Shown here piece after piece: positions 23,089 to 31,340 of a stretch of DNA of 44,570 bases. The DNA is taken from assembly GCA_021803085.1 (NCBI GenBank), contig JAJZMD010000157.1, positions 1 through 44,570 of the forward strand, given 5' to 3'. Source of the stretch: Actinomycetes bacterium (lineage in GTDB: Bacteria; Actinomycetota; Acidimicrobiia; Acidimicrobiales; RAAP-2). The notes under the pieces are model-generated. The model worked only from the letters and a program-made list of their open reading frames with translations, did no database searches and had not been told where the DNA came from. A program made the translations under genes and the position numbers. The first letter of the stretch is position 1. Each line of letters starts with the position of its first letter.

Positions 23089-23957
23089 CGTCGCGGGCGT
23101 CGCTCCAGGCGGACCTCGCGGCCCGGCTCGGGTCGGCGAACGAGGCGCGATGGATGGTCGAGGAGGTCCTCGGCGCCGGTGCCGGCGTCGACGAGGCGGT
23201 GGCCCGCGGGCTGCACGAGATGGCGACGAGGCGCCTGGACGGCGAGCCGCTCCAGTACGTGCTGGGTGCCTGGGCGTTCCGGAGCCTGGACCTCTCCGTC
23301 GACGCCCGGGCCCTCATCCCACGTCCGGAGACCGAGCAGGTCGTCGAAGTAGCCCTGGCCGAGGTGCGCCGCCAGGAGGATGCCGCGGGGTCGGCGGTGG
23401 CCGCGCTCCGCGTCGCCGACCTCGGCACGGGCAGCGGCGCCGTCGCGCTGGCGGTCGCCGTGGAGCTGGGTGCCGCCCGCCCGGCGCTCCGGGTGGTCGC
23501 GACCGACGTCGACCCCGCCGCGCTGTCGCTCGCGCAGGAGAACCTCCGGCGCGTGGCGCGCCGCCACCCCCACGTCGCCGCCCAGGTGGAGCTCGCCGCC
23601 GGGAGCTGGTTCGACGCGTTGGCACCCCGGTGGCGTGGGCAATTGCACCTCGTCGTCTCGAACCCGCCCTACGTGAGCGAGGACGAGTGGGGCTCGCTCG
23701 ATCCGGAGGTCCGGCGCGAGCCCTACGGCGCGCTCGTCGCAACGGCCGGCTCGGACGGCACGCCGGGGTTCGGCGCGATCGAGGCGGTGCTCGCCGGGGC
23801 CCGCGCGTGGTTGGCGCCGGGCGGCGCGGTCGTGGCCGAGCTGGCGCCGCACCAGGCAGGGCCCGCGACCGACCTGGCCGCCCGGGCCGGCTACCGCGAC
23901 GTTCGCGTCGAGCGCGACCTCGCCGGCAGGGAGCGGGCGGTCGTCGCACGAAGGTGA
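23085..23957 (+). CDS. prmC: Release factor glutamine methyltransferase
   Basis: The protein is 290 residues from the GTG that overlaps the prfA stop. The N-terminal helical domain (about 1-70) binds the release factor. The SAM site is LGTGSGAVAL (113-122) and the substrate Gln loop is SNPPYV (192-197). It N5-methylates the GGQ glutamine of RF1 and RF2. The sequence IPRPETE (78-84) is the standard family motif. Confidence 0.96.
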   Translation: MTSRASLQADLAARLGSANEARWMVEEVLGAGAGVDEAVARGLHEMATRRLDGEPLQYVLGAWAFRSLDLSVDARALIPRPETEQVVEVALAEVRRQEDAAGSAVAALRVADLGTGSGAVALAVAVELGAARPALRVVATDVDPAALSLAQENLRRVARRHPHVAAQVELAAGSWFDALAPRWRGQLHLVVSNPPYVSEDEWGSLDPEVRREPYGALVATAGSDGTPGFGAIEAVLAGARAWLAPGGAVVAELAPHQAGPATDLAARAGYRDVRVERDLAGRERAVVARR

Positions 23958-23980
23958 CAAGTCGTGGCGCGCCGCCGGTG

Positions 23981-24583
23981 ATGGACGCCGCCGATCCGGC
24001 GGCGCTCGAGGCCGCGGCCCGGGAGCTGGACGGCGGGCGGATCGTGGCCATCCCGACCGACACCGTCTACGGGCTCGCCGCGCGCATCGATCGCCCTGCG
24101 GCACTCGACGCCGTGTTCGCCGCCAAGGACCGGCCGCCGGGGCTCGCGCTGCCGGTGCTCGTCGGCCGCTGGCGCCAGGCGCGCGAGGTCGCGAGCGGCT
24201 GGCCGCACGCCGCCTCCCTGCTCGCGGCGCGGTTCTGGCCCGGGGCGCTCACGGTCGTGGTGCCCTGCGACTCCGGGCTCGGGGCGCACCTCGGCGGCGG
24301 CGGGACCAGCGTCGGCCTGCGGCGCCCCCGCCAGCGGTTCGTCCAGGCGCTGTGCCGCAAGGCTGGGCCGCTCGCGACGACGAGCGCCAACACGCACGGC
24401 GCCCCGCCGTGCACGACCGCAGAGGAGGTGTGCGAGGCCTTCGGCGCGGCAGTTGCGCTGGTGGTCGACGGCGGCACCTGCGACGCGCTCCCGTCCACGG
24501 TCGTCGACTGCACCGTGTCGCCGCCCGCTTGCCTGCGCGAAGGGGCGATCGCCTGGTCGTGGATCGAGGCGTCGCTGCGCTAG
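23981..24583 (+). CDS. tsaC: L-threonylcarbamoyladenylate synthase (TsaC/Sua5/YrdC)
   Basis: This is a 200-residue YrdC-domain protein with PTDTVYGL (25-32), KDRP (49-52) and TTSANTHG, all typical. It makes threonylcarbamoyl-AMP from threonine, bicarbonate and ATP, the first step of the t6A modification of ANN-decoding tRNAs. The length fits the short TsaC form without the Sua5 C-terminal domain. I chose ATG at 23981. A GTG at 23954 overlaps the prmC stop as GTGA, exactly like the prfA/prmC junction, and is a real alternative (209 residues). Confidence 0.93.
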   Translation: MDAADPAALEAAARELDGGRIVAIPTDTVYGLAARIDRPAALDAVFAAKDRPPGLALPVLVGRWRQAREVASGWPHAASLLAARFWPGALTVVVPCDSGLGAHLGGGGTSVGLRRPRQRFVQALCRKAGPLATTSANTHGAPPCTTAEEVCEAFGAAVALVVDGGTCDALPSTVVDCTVSPPACLREGAIAWSWIEASLR

Positions 24584-24627
24584 CACGTCCCCACCCGAGC
24601 CCACCAGGGACTCGGGAGCCGCGACAC

Positions 24628-24633
24628 TAGAGT
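24628..24633 (+). promoter_or_regulatory. -10 box (TAGAGT) upstream of the glyA leader ORF
   Basis: TAGAGT fits TANNNT and lies 6 nt before the ATG of a 36-codon ORF at 24640. It suggests a separate promoter for glyA-wecA within the larger cluster, again with leaderless geometry. Confidence 0.45.
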
Positions 24634-24639
24634 GTCCGC

Positions 24640-24750
24640 ATGCCGTCCTCCGCGCGCCCCGCTTCGCCATGCCCGCTCCACGGCCACCAGGGCCGTCACG
24701 GCCACCACGGCCACCGGGGCCAACACCGTCACCACGGCCGCGGCCGATGA
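24640..24750 (+). CDS. Possible His/Gly-rich leader peptide before glyA
   Basis: A 36-codon ORF starts at ATG 24640, 6 nt behind a -10 box, and stops with TGA at 24748-24750. The glyA ATG at 24747 overlaps it as ATGA. The second half is [20 protein letters not shown], giving 9 His and 7 Gly in 36 residues. The DNA behind it is an imperfect 9-bp repeat (variants of cacggccac), so composition bias could explain the His run. If translated it could couple glyA expression to ribosome movement over His/Gly codons, or bind metal. Confidence 0.35.
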   Translation: MPSSARPASPCPLHGHQGRHGHHGHRGQHRHHGRGR

Positions 24751-26072
24751 CGCAGGCCCCCACGAGAGGCTCCGCGGAAGCGTCGCCGTTCGCCGGCTGG
24801 CTCGGCGGCGATCCCGAGGTGGCCCGCCTCCTGGCGGAGGAGGCGGAGCGCCAGTCCACGACGCTGCAGCTGATCGCGTCGGAGAACTTCACCTCCCCCG
24901 CGGTGCTCGCCGCGGGGGGCTCGGTGCTCACGAACAAGTACGCCGAGGGGTACCCGCACCGCCGGTACTACGGCGGGAACTCGGTGATCGACGAGGTGGA
25001 GGACCTCGCCCGCGCTCGTGCGAGGTCGCTCTTCGGCGCGGAGCACGCGAACGTGCAGCCCCACGCGGGCGCCAACGCCAACCTCGCCGCCTACACGGCG
25101 CTCCTCCGGCCGGGGGACACCGTCCTGGCGATGCGCCTCGACCACGGCGGCCACCTGACGCACGGGTCGCCTGCGTCCATCACCTCCAAGATCTGGCGGT
25201 TCGTCTCCTACGGCGTGACCCCGGCGTCCGAGGACCCTTCCGCCCCCGGGGAGGTCATCGACTTCGACCAGGTGGCGGACCTCGCCAAGCGCGAGTCCCC
25301 GAAGCTCATCGTCGCGGGGTCGACCGCCTACGCCCGGATCATCGACCCGGCCCCCTTCCGCGAGATCGCCGACGCCGTCGGCGCGCTGCTTATGTACGAC
25401 ATGGCGCACCCCGCGGGCCTCGTCGCCGGCGGGGCCCACCCGAGCCCGGTCGGGGTGGCCGACGTCGTGACCCTCACCACCCACAAGACCCTGCGCGGGC
25501 CGCGCGGCGGCGCCATCCTGTGCGGCGCAGACCTCGCCAAGGCGGTCGACGCCGCGGTCTTCCCCGGCCTGCAGGGCGGCCCCCTCGAGCACGCGATCGC
25601 GGCGAAGGCGGTCGCCTTCGCAGAGGCGCAGACCCCGGAGTTCCGCGCCTACGCGGCCCAGGTGGTCGGGAACTGCCGCGCCCTGGGCGCCGCGCTCGCC
25701 GAGAAGGGCTTCCGGCTCGTCTCGGGCGGCACCGACAACCACATGCTCCTCGTCGACCTGCGGTCGTTCGACGCCGAGCTGACGGGCAAGGAGGCGCAGG
25801 ACGTGCTCGACCGCGCGGGCATCACCTGCAACCGCAACACCGTCCCGGACGACCCGCGCTCGCCGTTCGTGACCTCGGGGCTGCGGCTGGGCACGGCGGC
25901 CGAGACGACCGCCGGCATGGGCCCGGCGGAGATGGCGCGCGTCGCGGGGCTCATCCTGCGGGCGCTGCGCGGCCGGCACGACGAGGCCGAGGTCGCGTCG
26001 GTCCGGGCGGAGGTACGCGAGCTGTGCGCCGCGTTCCCGCCGTACGCAGCGCTTGCCGCCGGCCCCGGATAG
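24747..26072 (+). CDS. glyA: Serine hydroxymethyltransferase
   Basis: The protein is 441 residues. LQLIASENF (40-48), [14 protein letters not shown] (64-77) and DHGGHLTHG (132-140) are family signatures. The PLP lysine is K247 in [15 protein letters not shown]. It interconverts serine plus tetrahydrofolate with glycine plus methylene-tetrahydrofolate, the main source of one-carbon units. I chose ATG at 24747 because it overlaps the stop of the short His-rich ORF; an in-frame ATG at 24672 would add a Pro-rich extension unlike the family. wecA follows after about 30 bp. Confidence 0.95.
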   Translation: MTQAPTRGSAEASPFAGWLGGDPEVARLLAEEAERQSTTLQLIASENFTSPAVLAAGGSVLTNKYAEGYPHRRYYGGNSVIDEVEDLARARARSLFGAEHANVQPHAGANANLAAYTALLRPGDTVLAMRLDHGGHLTHGSPASITSKIWRFVSYGVTPASEDPSAPGEVIDFDQVADLAKRESPKLIVAGSTAYARIIDPAPFREIADAVGALLMYDMAHPAGLVAGGAHPSPVGVADVVTLTTHKTLRGPRGGAILCGADLAKAVDAAVFPGLQGGPLEHAIAAKAVAFAEAQTPEFRAYAAQVVGNCRALGAALAEKGFRLVSGGTDNHMLLVDLRSFDAELTGKEAQDVLDRAGITCNRNTVPDDPRSPFVTSGLRLGTAAETTAGMGPAEMARVAGLILRALRGRHDEAEVASVRAEVRELCAAFPPYAALAAGPG

Positions 26073-26101
26073 CGGCCCCGACGAAGGGTGCGTCGGGCGG
26101 G

Positions 26102-27403
26102 ATGCCTTGGTACGGGTGGTACGCCGTAGTCCTGGCGGTGGCCGCTGCGGCGACCGCTGCGAGCGCGACGCCGGCTCTGTGGCTCGCGCGGAGGGCCGGC
26201 TACGTGGCGCTCCCCGGCGACCGTACGATCCACACGGAGACCACGCCGTACGGAGGCGGGCCGGCGATGTTCATCGGCTTCCTGGTCGCGACGATGGTCG
26301 CGGCCGGCATCCACCGGCTCCACGGGCTGTTCGTCGGGTCCTCCGAGCCGCTCGGGGTCGTGCTCGCCGCGGCGGCGATCTTCGGCGTGGGGCTCGTCGA
26401 CGACGCTCGTGAGATGTCCGCGCCCGCCAAGATCGCGGGCGAGGTGCTCGCCGCCTCGATCCTCTACTTCCTCGGCGTCACGCTCTACTGGTTCAAGGTG
26501 CCCCTCGCGCACGTCGTCACGCTCTCTCCGGGGATCACGCCGCTCATCATGGCGATCTGGGTCATCGCCCTCACCAACGCCGTCAACCTGATCGACGGTC
26601 TCGACGGGCTCGCGGCAGGCGTCGTCGCCATCGGCGGCGCGGCCCTCGCCGTCTACGGGCTTCGGCTGATGGAGACCGGTGTCCTCTCGAGCACAAACAT
26701 CGGCCCTCTCCTCGCCGTCATCGCGTGCGGGGTGTGCCTCGGGTTCCTGCCCTTCAACTTCCATCCCGCCAGGATGTTCATGGGCGACTCGGGGGCGCTC
26801 CTCCTCGGTCTCCTCATGTCCGCGTCGACCATGGTGATCGGGGGACGCATCGGGACAACCGCGCCGAGCCACACGTACTTCTTCTTCGCCCCCCTCCTGA
26901 TCCCGTTCTTCATCCTGGGCGTGCCCATCGTGGACATGGGGTTCGCGTTCGTCCGGCGCACCGCACGGGGGACCGGGTTCCACACGCCGGACAAGGACCA
27001 CATCCACCACCGGCTGCTGCGGCTGGGGCACGGGCACCGGCGCAGCGTTCTGATCCTTTGGGCCTGGACCGCCCTCCTCTCCGGCTTCCTCCTCTTCCCC
27101 CTCTTCGTCCGGGCGGTGAACCCGTTCATCCCGCTCGGCGTGGGAGTCCTCGCCGTCGCGCTCCTCACCTGGTTCCACCCCGGTCTGCGTCATCGCGGCG
27201 AGCCGGCGCAGGCCGTCGAGGCTCCCGAGCGGCAGCCACCGGCGCCGCTGAACGGGAACGGCCGGGCGCTTGCGCTCGGGCGTGACGATGCGGGCGCGGG
27301 GTCCAACGGCGCCGCTCCTCCGCCCGGTGGCCTCTCGAGTGCCGGCGCGGCACCGGTCCGTCCGGTCGATCGCTTTGCCGACGGACGAGAGAGAATGGAA
27401 TGA
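26102..27403 (+). CDS. wecA: WecA/TagO-type undecaprenyl-phosphate phosphoglycosyl transferase
   Basis: This 433-residue polytopic membrane protein of the MraY/WecA family has about 11 membrane segments. The conserved cytoplasmic loops are present: GLVDD (97-101), NLIDGLDG (162-169), FMGDSG (226-231) and the substrate-specificity motif HIHHR (299-303), which separates WecA/TagO from MraY. It transfers a HexNAc-1-phosphate from UDP-sugar to undecaprenyl (or decaprenyl) phosphate, starting a surface polymer. The C-terminal 65 residues are a Pro/Gly/Ala-rich cytoplasmic tail not typical of the family. The position just before the ATP synthase operon is conserved in actinobacteria (rfe in Mycobacterium). 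Confidence 0.93.
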   Translation: MPWYGWYAVVLAVAAAATAASATPALWLARRAGYVALPGDRTIHTETTPYGGGPAMFIGFLVATMVAAGIHRLHGLFVGSSEPLGVVLAAAAIFGVGLVDDAREMSAPAKIAGEVLAASILYFLGVTLYWFKVPLAHVVTLSPGITPLIMAIWVIALTNAVNLIDGLDGLAAGVVAIGGAALAVYGLRLMETGVLSSTNIGPLLAVIACGVCLGFLPFNFHPARMFMGDSGALLLGLLMSASTMVIGGRIGTTAPSHTYFFFAPLLIPFFILGVPIVDMGFAFVRRTARGTGFHTPDKDHIHHRLLRLGHGHRRSVLILWAWTALLSGFLLFPLFVRAVNPFIPLGVGVLAVALLTWFHPGLRHRGEPAQAVEAPERQPPAPLNGNGRALALGRDDAGAGSNGAAPPPGGLSSAGAAPVRPVDRFADGRERME

Positions 27404-27486
27404 TGACGCGCGTGGGAGCTCCCAACCGGGCCGAAAGCCCAGTGCCGGGGTGGCGTCGGACGTCGGACGCGCGCACGGGCGCGTGA
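27400..27486 (+). CDS. Possible 28-residue ORF overlapping the wecA stop
   Basis: ATG at 27400 overlaps the wecA stop (ATGA) and opens 28 codons ending at 27486. The peptide is Arg/Thr/Gly-rich and unlike anything I know. The palindrome TGGGAGCTCCCA lies inside it at 27413-27424. It may simply be a chance frame in the leader of the atp operon. Confidence 0.15.
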   Translation: MMTRVGAPNRAESPVPGWRRTSDARTGA

Positions 27487-27547
27487 TCGCAGGGAGTCCA
27501 TTCGGTGCACCGCACCTCGACCTGGCCTGACGCGGCCGGGGCTGGCG

Positions 27548-27847
27548 ATGGCGGACGAGCCACCCTCACCCGGGACGACCGGCGATGCGGGGCCCGAGGG
27601 CTCGGGGCCCGGGCGTTCCGGCCCGTCCGGGCGTTCCGGCCCGTCCGGCCCGAAGCCGGCTCCCACGCTGGGCGACCTCTTCTGGGTGGGGACGGCTTGC
27701 GCGATCTCGGTGATCGCCGGCGGGGGGATCGGCTACGCGATCGACGACGCGCTGGGGACGTCGCCGTGGTTCGCCGTCGCGGGGCTCGCGTTCGGTGTAC
27801 TCTCTGCCGTCCTGCTCGCCGTGAACCAGCTCCGCAAGTACGTCTGA
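27548..27847 (+). CDS. atpZ: AtpZ-like small membrane protein of the ATP synthase operon
   Basis: This 99-residue protein has a Gly/Pro/Ser-rich first 40 residues containing an 18-bp DNA duplication (GRSGPS repeated). Two hydrophobic hairpin segments follow (about 45-66 and 74-94) around a GYAIDDALGTSPWF loop. This is the pattern of the AtpZ/Ca-Mg-transporter family, where a Gly-rich first helix, an Asp in the loop and a Gly-rich second helix are usual. AtpZ with AtpI is thought to supply Mg2+ or help assemble the c-ring. Placement just upstream of atpI and atpB supports the call. Confidence 0.75.
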   Translation: MADEPPSPGTTGDAGPEGSGPGRSGPSGRSGPSGPKPAPTLGDLFWVGTACAISVIAGGGIGYAIDDALGTSPWFAVAGLAFGVLSAVLLAVNQLRKYV

Positions 27848-27941
27848 CCTGCGGGAAGGCTCAGTCGGCAGGCCGACCTCCCTCGAGGGCACCCGCCGCG
27901 GACGCTGCCGCGCGGGTCGGGGACTGAGAAGAAGAGAAGGC

Positions 27942-28487
27942 ATGTTCGAACGGCTCCAACTGCCCGACGTGGCTGCGGTCGCGCGCCGCACGATGCTGGG
28001 TGCGCTCGCTGTGGGGGTGCTCGGCCTCGTCGTGCTGCTCCTGTTCAGCCAGACCTGGGCGGCGCTCGGGCTGTGCGTCGGCATCGCGCTCGGGATCGGC
28101 AACTTCCGCCTGATCGTGCGCTCGGTGCTGAAGGTCGGGCGCAGGGCCGACGCCAACAAGCGCCGGCCGCTCGCCATGAACACGCTCGGCCGCCTGATGA
28201 CGATGACCGTGGTGGCGCTCGTGCTCGCGTGGGTGAAGCCGCCGCTGGGCCTCGGGATCATCGGCGGGCTCGCGCTCTTCCAGTTCCTGCTGCTCGCCAA
28301 CGTGACGCGTTCCATGCTGAAGGCGGGGCTCTCGGGCCCCGCCGGCGGGGGCTTCGCCTTCCTCCTCGGCGCAGGGGCGGCCGACCCGCTCGGCGCGGGC
28401 GACGTCCCGGGTGCAGGGGACGGCCCGGGTGCCGTCGCGGGCGGCACACGCGACTCGGGTGGCGCCGCCGGCGAGGGAGCTGCCTGA
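27942..28487 (+). CDS. atpI: ATP synthase subunit I-like protein
   Basis: The protein is 181 residues with AGAAGAGAAGG before the ATG. Four hydrophobic segments (about 17-37, 40-58, 82-99 and 102-122) match the ATP synthase I family. A C-terminal tail of about 50 residues rich in Gly/Ala/Asp follows ([13 protein letters not shown]), which is not part of the family core. AtpI acts in assembly of the c-ring. atpB starts 2 bp after its stop. Confidence 0.75.
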   Translation: MFERLQLPDVAAVARRTMLGALAVGVLGLVVLLLFSQTWAALGLCVGIALGIGNFRLIVRSVLKVGRRADANKRRPLAMNTLGRLMTMTVVALVLAWVKPPLGLGIIGGLALFQFLLLANVTRSMLKAGLSGPAGGGFAFLLGAGAADPLGAGDVPGAGDGPGAVAGGTRDSGGAAGEGAA

Positions 28488-28489
28488 CG

Positions 28490-29377
28490 ATGGCGGTCGG
28501 CGGGACCCTCATGCTGTTGCGGCCGCTCGTCGGCGTGGACATCACCGTCGGCACACACATCGGCGTCAAGGTGCTCGGCCTCTCGATGAACCTCGACACG
28601 CTGTGGGCCACCGGCGCCGCCGTCGTGGTCGTGATCGCGCTCGGGCTCGTCCTGCGCCGGCAGGCGACGAGCGGCGTGCCGGGGAAGTTCCAGCTCGTCT
28701 GGGAGTCGGGCGTCGGCGCCGTCCGCCGCCAGCTCGCCGGCTCGATCGGGCCCCGCGGCATGGCGATCGTGCCGCTCGCGTCCGCGCTGTTCGTCTTCAT
28801 CCTCGTGGCCAACTTCTTCGAGATCTTCACAATCGGCAGCAAGTACGCGATCCTCGGGCCACCGACCGCCGACGTGAACCTGCCGGCGGCGCTGGCCGTC
28901 GTCGTGATCGTGCTCGTGCACGCGGCGTCGCTGCGCACCCGCGGCGTCGGTGGCTACCTTCGCCACTACCTGCTGCAGCCGTTCCCGAAGTTCCTCTTCC
29001 CGGTCAACCTGTTCATGAACCTGGTCGAGGAGATCGCCAAGCCCATCACCCTCGCGCTCCGGCTCTTCGGCAACCTGTTCTCCGGCGCGCTGATGCTCAG
29101 CCTCATCGCCGCGCTGGGCGCGTGGAAGCTCGGCGCCGTTCCGATCGGCGACGTCCTCACGCTCGTCTTCGACGTCGTCTGGAAGATGTTCGACGTGTTC
29201 TTGATCGGGCCAATCCAGGCGTTCATCTTCAGCCTTCTCACCATCTTGTACTTCGACACGGCGATGTCCACAGCCGACCAGCATGGATCGGCGATGTCCA
29301 CGGCCGACCAGCACGGATCGGCGATGTCCACGGCCGACCAGCACGGATCGGCGATGTCCACGGCCGACCAGCACTGA
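28490..29377 (+). CDS. atpB: ATP synthase F0 subunit a with C-terminal 10-residue repeats
   Basis: The protein is 295 residues from ATG at 28490. The proton-channel core is intact: ANFFEIF (107-113), [22 protein letters not shown] (178-199) with the essential Arg191, and the last helix ending [14 protein letters not shown] (242-255). In ordinary subunit a the chain ends a few residues later. Here the motif [10 protein letters not shown] is repeated three and a half times (258-295) from a 30-bp tandem repeat. The stop codon is a single-base change (GGA to TGA) inside the fourth DNA copy. In the E. coli enzyme this end faces the cytoplasm, so the tail would sit near the b-subunit dimer. Its function is unknown. 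Without the TGA the frame would run into atpE. Confidence 0.95.
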   Translation: MAVGGTLMLLRPLVGVDITVGTHIGVKVLGLSMNLDTLWATGAAVVVVIALGLVLRRQATSGVPGKFQLVWESGVGAVRRQLAGSIGPRGMAIVPLASALFVFILVANFFEIFTIGSKYAILGPPTADVNLPAALAVVVIVLVHAASLRTRGVGGYLRHYLLQPFPKFLFPVNLFMNLVEEIAKPITLALRLFGNLFSGALMLSLIAALGAWKLGAVPIGDVLTLVFDVVWKMFDVFLIGPIQAFIFSLLTILYFDTAMSTADQHGSAMSTADQHGSAMSTADQHGSAMSTADQH

Positions 29378-29380
29378 TCG
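29261..29380 (+). repeat. 30-bp tandem repeat, four copies, at the 3' end of atpB
   Basis: Four contiguous 30-bp units start at 29261, 29291, 29321 and 29351. Units 2 and 3 are identical. Unit 1 differs at two positions (a/g and t/c, both silent). Unit 4 differs from 2 and 3 at one position, which makes the stop codon TGA (29375-29377). Each unit has short GCCGA and TCGGC arms that could pair. Confidence 0.97.
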
Positions 29381-29415
29381 GCGCAGTTCTCGTCCGACAG
29401 GGAGAAAGGAACCAC

Positions 29416-29679
29416 ATGTCAGTCACCCCGACCCAAGAGGGCCTGCAGCTCGGCGGGGCCATGATCGGCGGCGGGCTCGCGCTCGGCGGAGGCGCCATCG
29501 GCGCCGCCATCGGTGACGGCCTGGCCGGGAGCCAGACGATCGCGGGCGTCGCGCGCCAGCCGGAGGCCCAGGGACGGCTCTTCACGATCATGTTCCTGAC
29601 GGTCGGCCTGGTGGAGGCGATGTACTTCATCAACCTCGCCTTCACGGTCCTCTTCGTCTTCGTGCTCTACAAGAAGTAG
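29416..29679 (+). CDS. atpE: ATP synthase F0 subunit c
   Basis: The protein is 87 residues, preceded by AGGGAGAAAGGA. Two transmembrane helices flank the polar loop ARQPE (46-50). The first helix has the Gly-rich [24 protein letters not shown] pattern. The proton-carrying carboxylate is Glu67 in VGLVEAMYF. No sodium-site pattern is evident. It forms the rotor ring. Confidence 0.97.
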   Translation: MSVTPTQEGLQLGGAMIGGGLALGGGAIGAAIGDGLAGSQTIAGVARQPEAQGRLFTIMFLTVGLVEAMYFINLAFTVLFVFVLYKK

Positions 29680-29698
29680 CGAGAGCCGGCCACCTCGC

Positions 29699-30250
29699 AT
29701 GCTCTCGAGCGTCTTCATCGTCCCGAACGGGACGTTCATCGCGGAGCTCGTCGCCTTCCTCGTCGTGCTCTTCTTCGTCGGCAAGTACATCCTCCCGCCG
29801 CTCAATCGCATGCTCTCCGAGCGTCAGGACGCGATCCGTGCGGAGTTGGCTGCCGCGGAGCAGGCCAGAAGCGAGGCGCAACGCGTCGACGCCGACCGCC
29901 GCAGCGCGCTCGAGCACGCCCGCGCCCAGGCGCGAGAGATCGTCGAGCAGGCGCAGCGGACGGCCGAGCGGCTGGCCGAGGAGGCACGCGACCGCGGGCA
30001 ACGCGAGTACGACCGCCTCGTCACGAGCGCGGACGCCGAGGTCCGTCTGGCTCGCCAGCGAGCGCTGGAGGAGGCCGCGCAGCACCTGGGCGAGCTCGTG
30101 GTGGAGGTCGTCGAGCGGATCATCGGGCGCGAGATGGACCGTGCCGCGCACCAGGACCTGATCCAGGAGGCGGTCGACGCGTTGTCGCGGGAGACCGGAG
30201 AGCCCGGTGCGGCGGCGGCGACGGCGGCGTCCGCAGCCAGCGAGCCGTGA
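29699..30250 (+). CDS. atpF: ATP synthase F0 subunit b
   Basis: This 183-residue protein has one N-terminal membrane helix (about 12-32, [20 protein letters not shown]) and a long Ala/Glu/Arg coiled coil (about 38-150). It ends with an Ala-rich tail. It forms the peripheral stalk. Its stop overlaps the GTG of atpH (GTGA). In mycobacteria atpF-like and atpH sequences are fused in one extra subunit; here they are separate genes. Confidence 0.96.
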   Translation: MLSSVFIVPNGTFIAELVAFLVVLFFVGKYILPPLNRMLSERQDAIRAELAAAEQARSEAQRVDADRRSALEHARAQAREIVEQAQRTAERLAEEARDRGQREYDRLVTSADAEVRLARQRALEEAAQHLGELVVEVVERIIGREMDRAAHQDLIQEAVDALSRETGEPGAAAATAASAASEP

Positions 30251-31308
30251 ACCCCGCGATCCAGGGCTACACCGCCGCCGTTCTCGACGCGACGCCCGAC
30301 CCTGCACACGAGACCCTCGTGTCCGACGTCGCCGCGGTCGACCGGTTGCTGCGGCGGGACGCGGGCCTGCACGCCGCGATGACCGACGTCGCGGTCCCCC
30401 CGCGTGCCCGCCACGACGTCCTCGCCGAGCTCCTGACGGGAAAGGTGGGGGCGTCCGCCCTGCGGCTGTGCGCCTACGTCGCGGGCGCCGTCCACGCGCA
30501 GGAGGTGCCCGCGGCGATCGCCTGGGTGGCGAGCCGCCTGCGCCAGGTGGCGGAGCACGGGACCGGGACAGAGGAGCTGCTCGGCCACCGCGAGGCCCGC
30601 GAACGCGTCGGCGGGTACGCCGCTTGCGTCTTCGAGGACCTCTCGGTCGCCGAGCTCGAGACGGTGGAGGACGAGCTGTTCCGCTTCGCCCGGATCGTGG
30701 GCTCCACTCCCGATCTGCGTGGCCCGCTCTCCGACCGCGACCTGCCGGTGTCGCTCCGCCGAGCGGTCGTCGACGACCTGCTGGCAGGAAAGGCCCACCC
30801 CGCGACGCGGCGGCTCGCCGACTACGTCGTCACGGGCGGCAGGCCGCGCGACGTGGCGGGCACGCTCGACTGGCTCGTCGAGCAGGCGGCCGCCGCACGC
30901 GGCTGGCGCGTCGCGCGGGTACGTGCCGGCCAGGAAGTCGACGCCGGGGAGCGCCGGCAGCTCTCCGAGACGCTCTCGCGCCTTGCCGGGTCGCCCGTGG
31001 AGCTGCAGGTCACCGTCGACCCGGCCCTGCTCGCCGGGGTCAACGTCGAGATCGGGGACCTCGAGCTCGACGCGACGGCCCGCGGGCGCCTGGAACGGCT
31101 GCGCGAGCACGTCATGACCGGAGGGTGGACCGACCTCGGCTTCGGGCGGCTCGAGCGGAGCGCCCACCGGGGAGCGGCGGAGGAAGGGTTGCCGGGGCCG
31201 GCGGGCGAGCAGGACAGCGACCGGGGGCCGGCGGGCGAGCAGGACAGCGACCGGGGCACGGGCCCGGGAGCGGACCGGGGCAGTGGCCCGGCGGGTCCGG
31301 GGAACTGA
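30247..31308 (+). CDS. atpH: ATP synthase F1 subunit delta with duplicated N-terminal domain
   Basis: The protein is 353 residues, about twice the usual 180. Residues about 5-115 and 118-225 are two related copies of the delta N-terminal helical domain. Both begin GY-x-A-x-V, and the parallel phrases are [22 protein letters not shown] and [22 protein letters not shown]. The normal delta C-terminal part follows (about 228-310, [33 protein letters not shown]). The last 45 residues are a low-complexity tail with [10 protein letters not shown] twice, from a 30-bp DNA repeat. From memory, mycobacterial b-delta also carries an extra delta N-domain, but fused to b; here the doubled delta is free-standing. 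It joins the peripheral stalk to the top of F1. Confidence 0.93.
   Translation: MNPAIQGYTAAVLDATPDPAHETLVSDVAAVDRLLRRDAGLHAAMTDVAVPPRARHDVLAELLTGKVGASALRLCAYVAGAVHAQEVPAAIAWVASRLRQVAEHGTGTEELLGHREARERVGGYAACVFEDLSVAELETVEDELFRFARIVGSTPDLRGPLSDRDLPVSLRRAVVDDLLAGKAHPATRRLADYVVTGGRPRDVAGTLDWLVEQAAAARGWRVARVRAGQEVDAGERRQLSETLSRLAGSPVELQVTVDPALLAGVNVEIGDLELDATARGRLERLREHVMTGGWTDLGFGRLERSAHRGAAEEGLPGPAGEQDSDRGPAGEQDSDRGTGPGADRGSGPAGPGN
31201..31260 (+). repeat. 30-bp tandem repeat in the atpH tail
   Basis: Two adjacent 30-bp units (31201-31230 and 31231-31260) differ only at two positions near the end. They encode [10 protein letters not shown] and [10 protein letters not shown]. The period equals that of the atpB repeat, but the sequences are unrelated. 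Confidence 0.93.
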
Positions 31309-31340
31309 CCGAGGAACGGAACGGAGCGGAAAGAGCCGAC

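Noticed and set aside
29261-29380. CRISPR or mobile-element origin of the atpB repeats
   Set aside because: The units are contiguous, in frame and coding, with no flanking target-site duplication or transposase.
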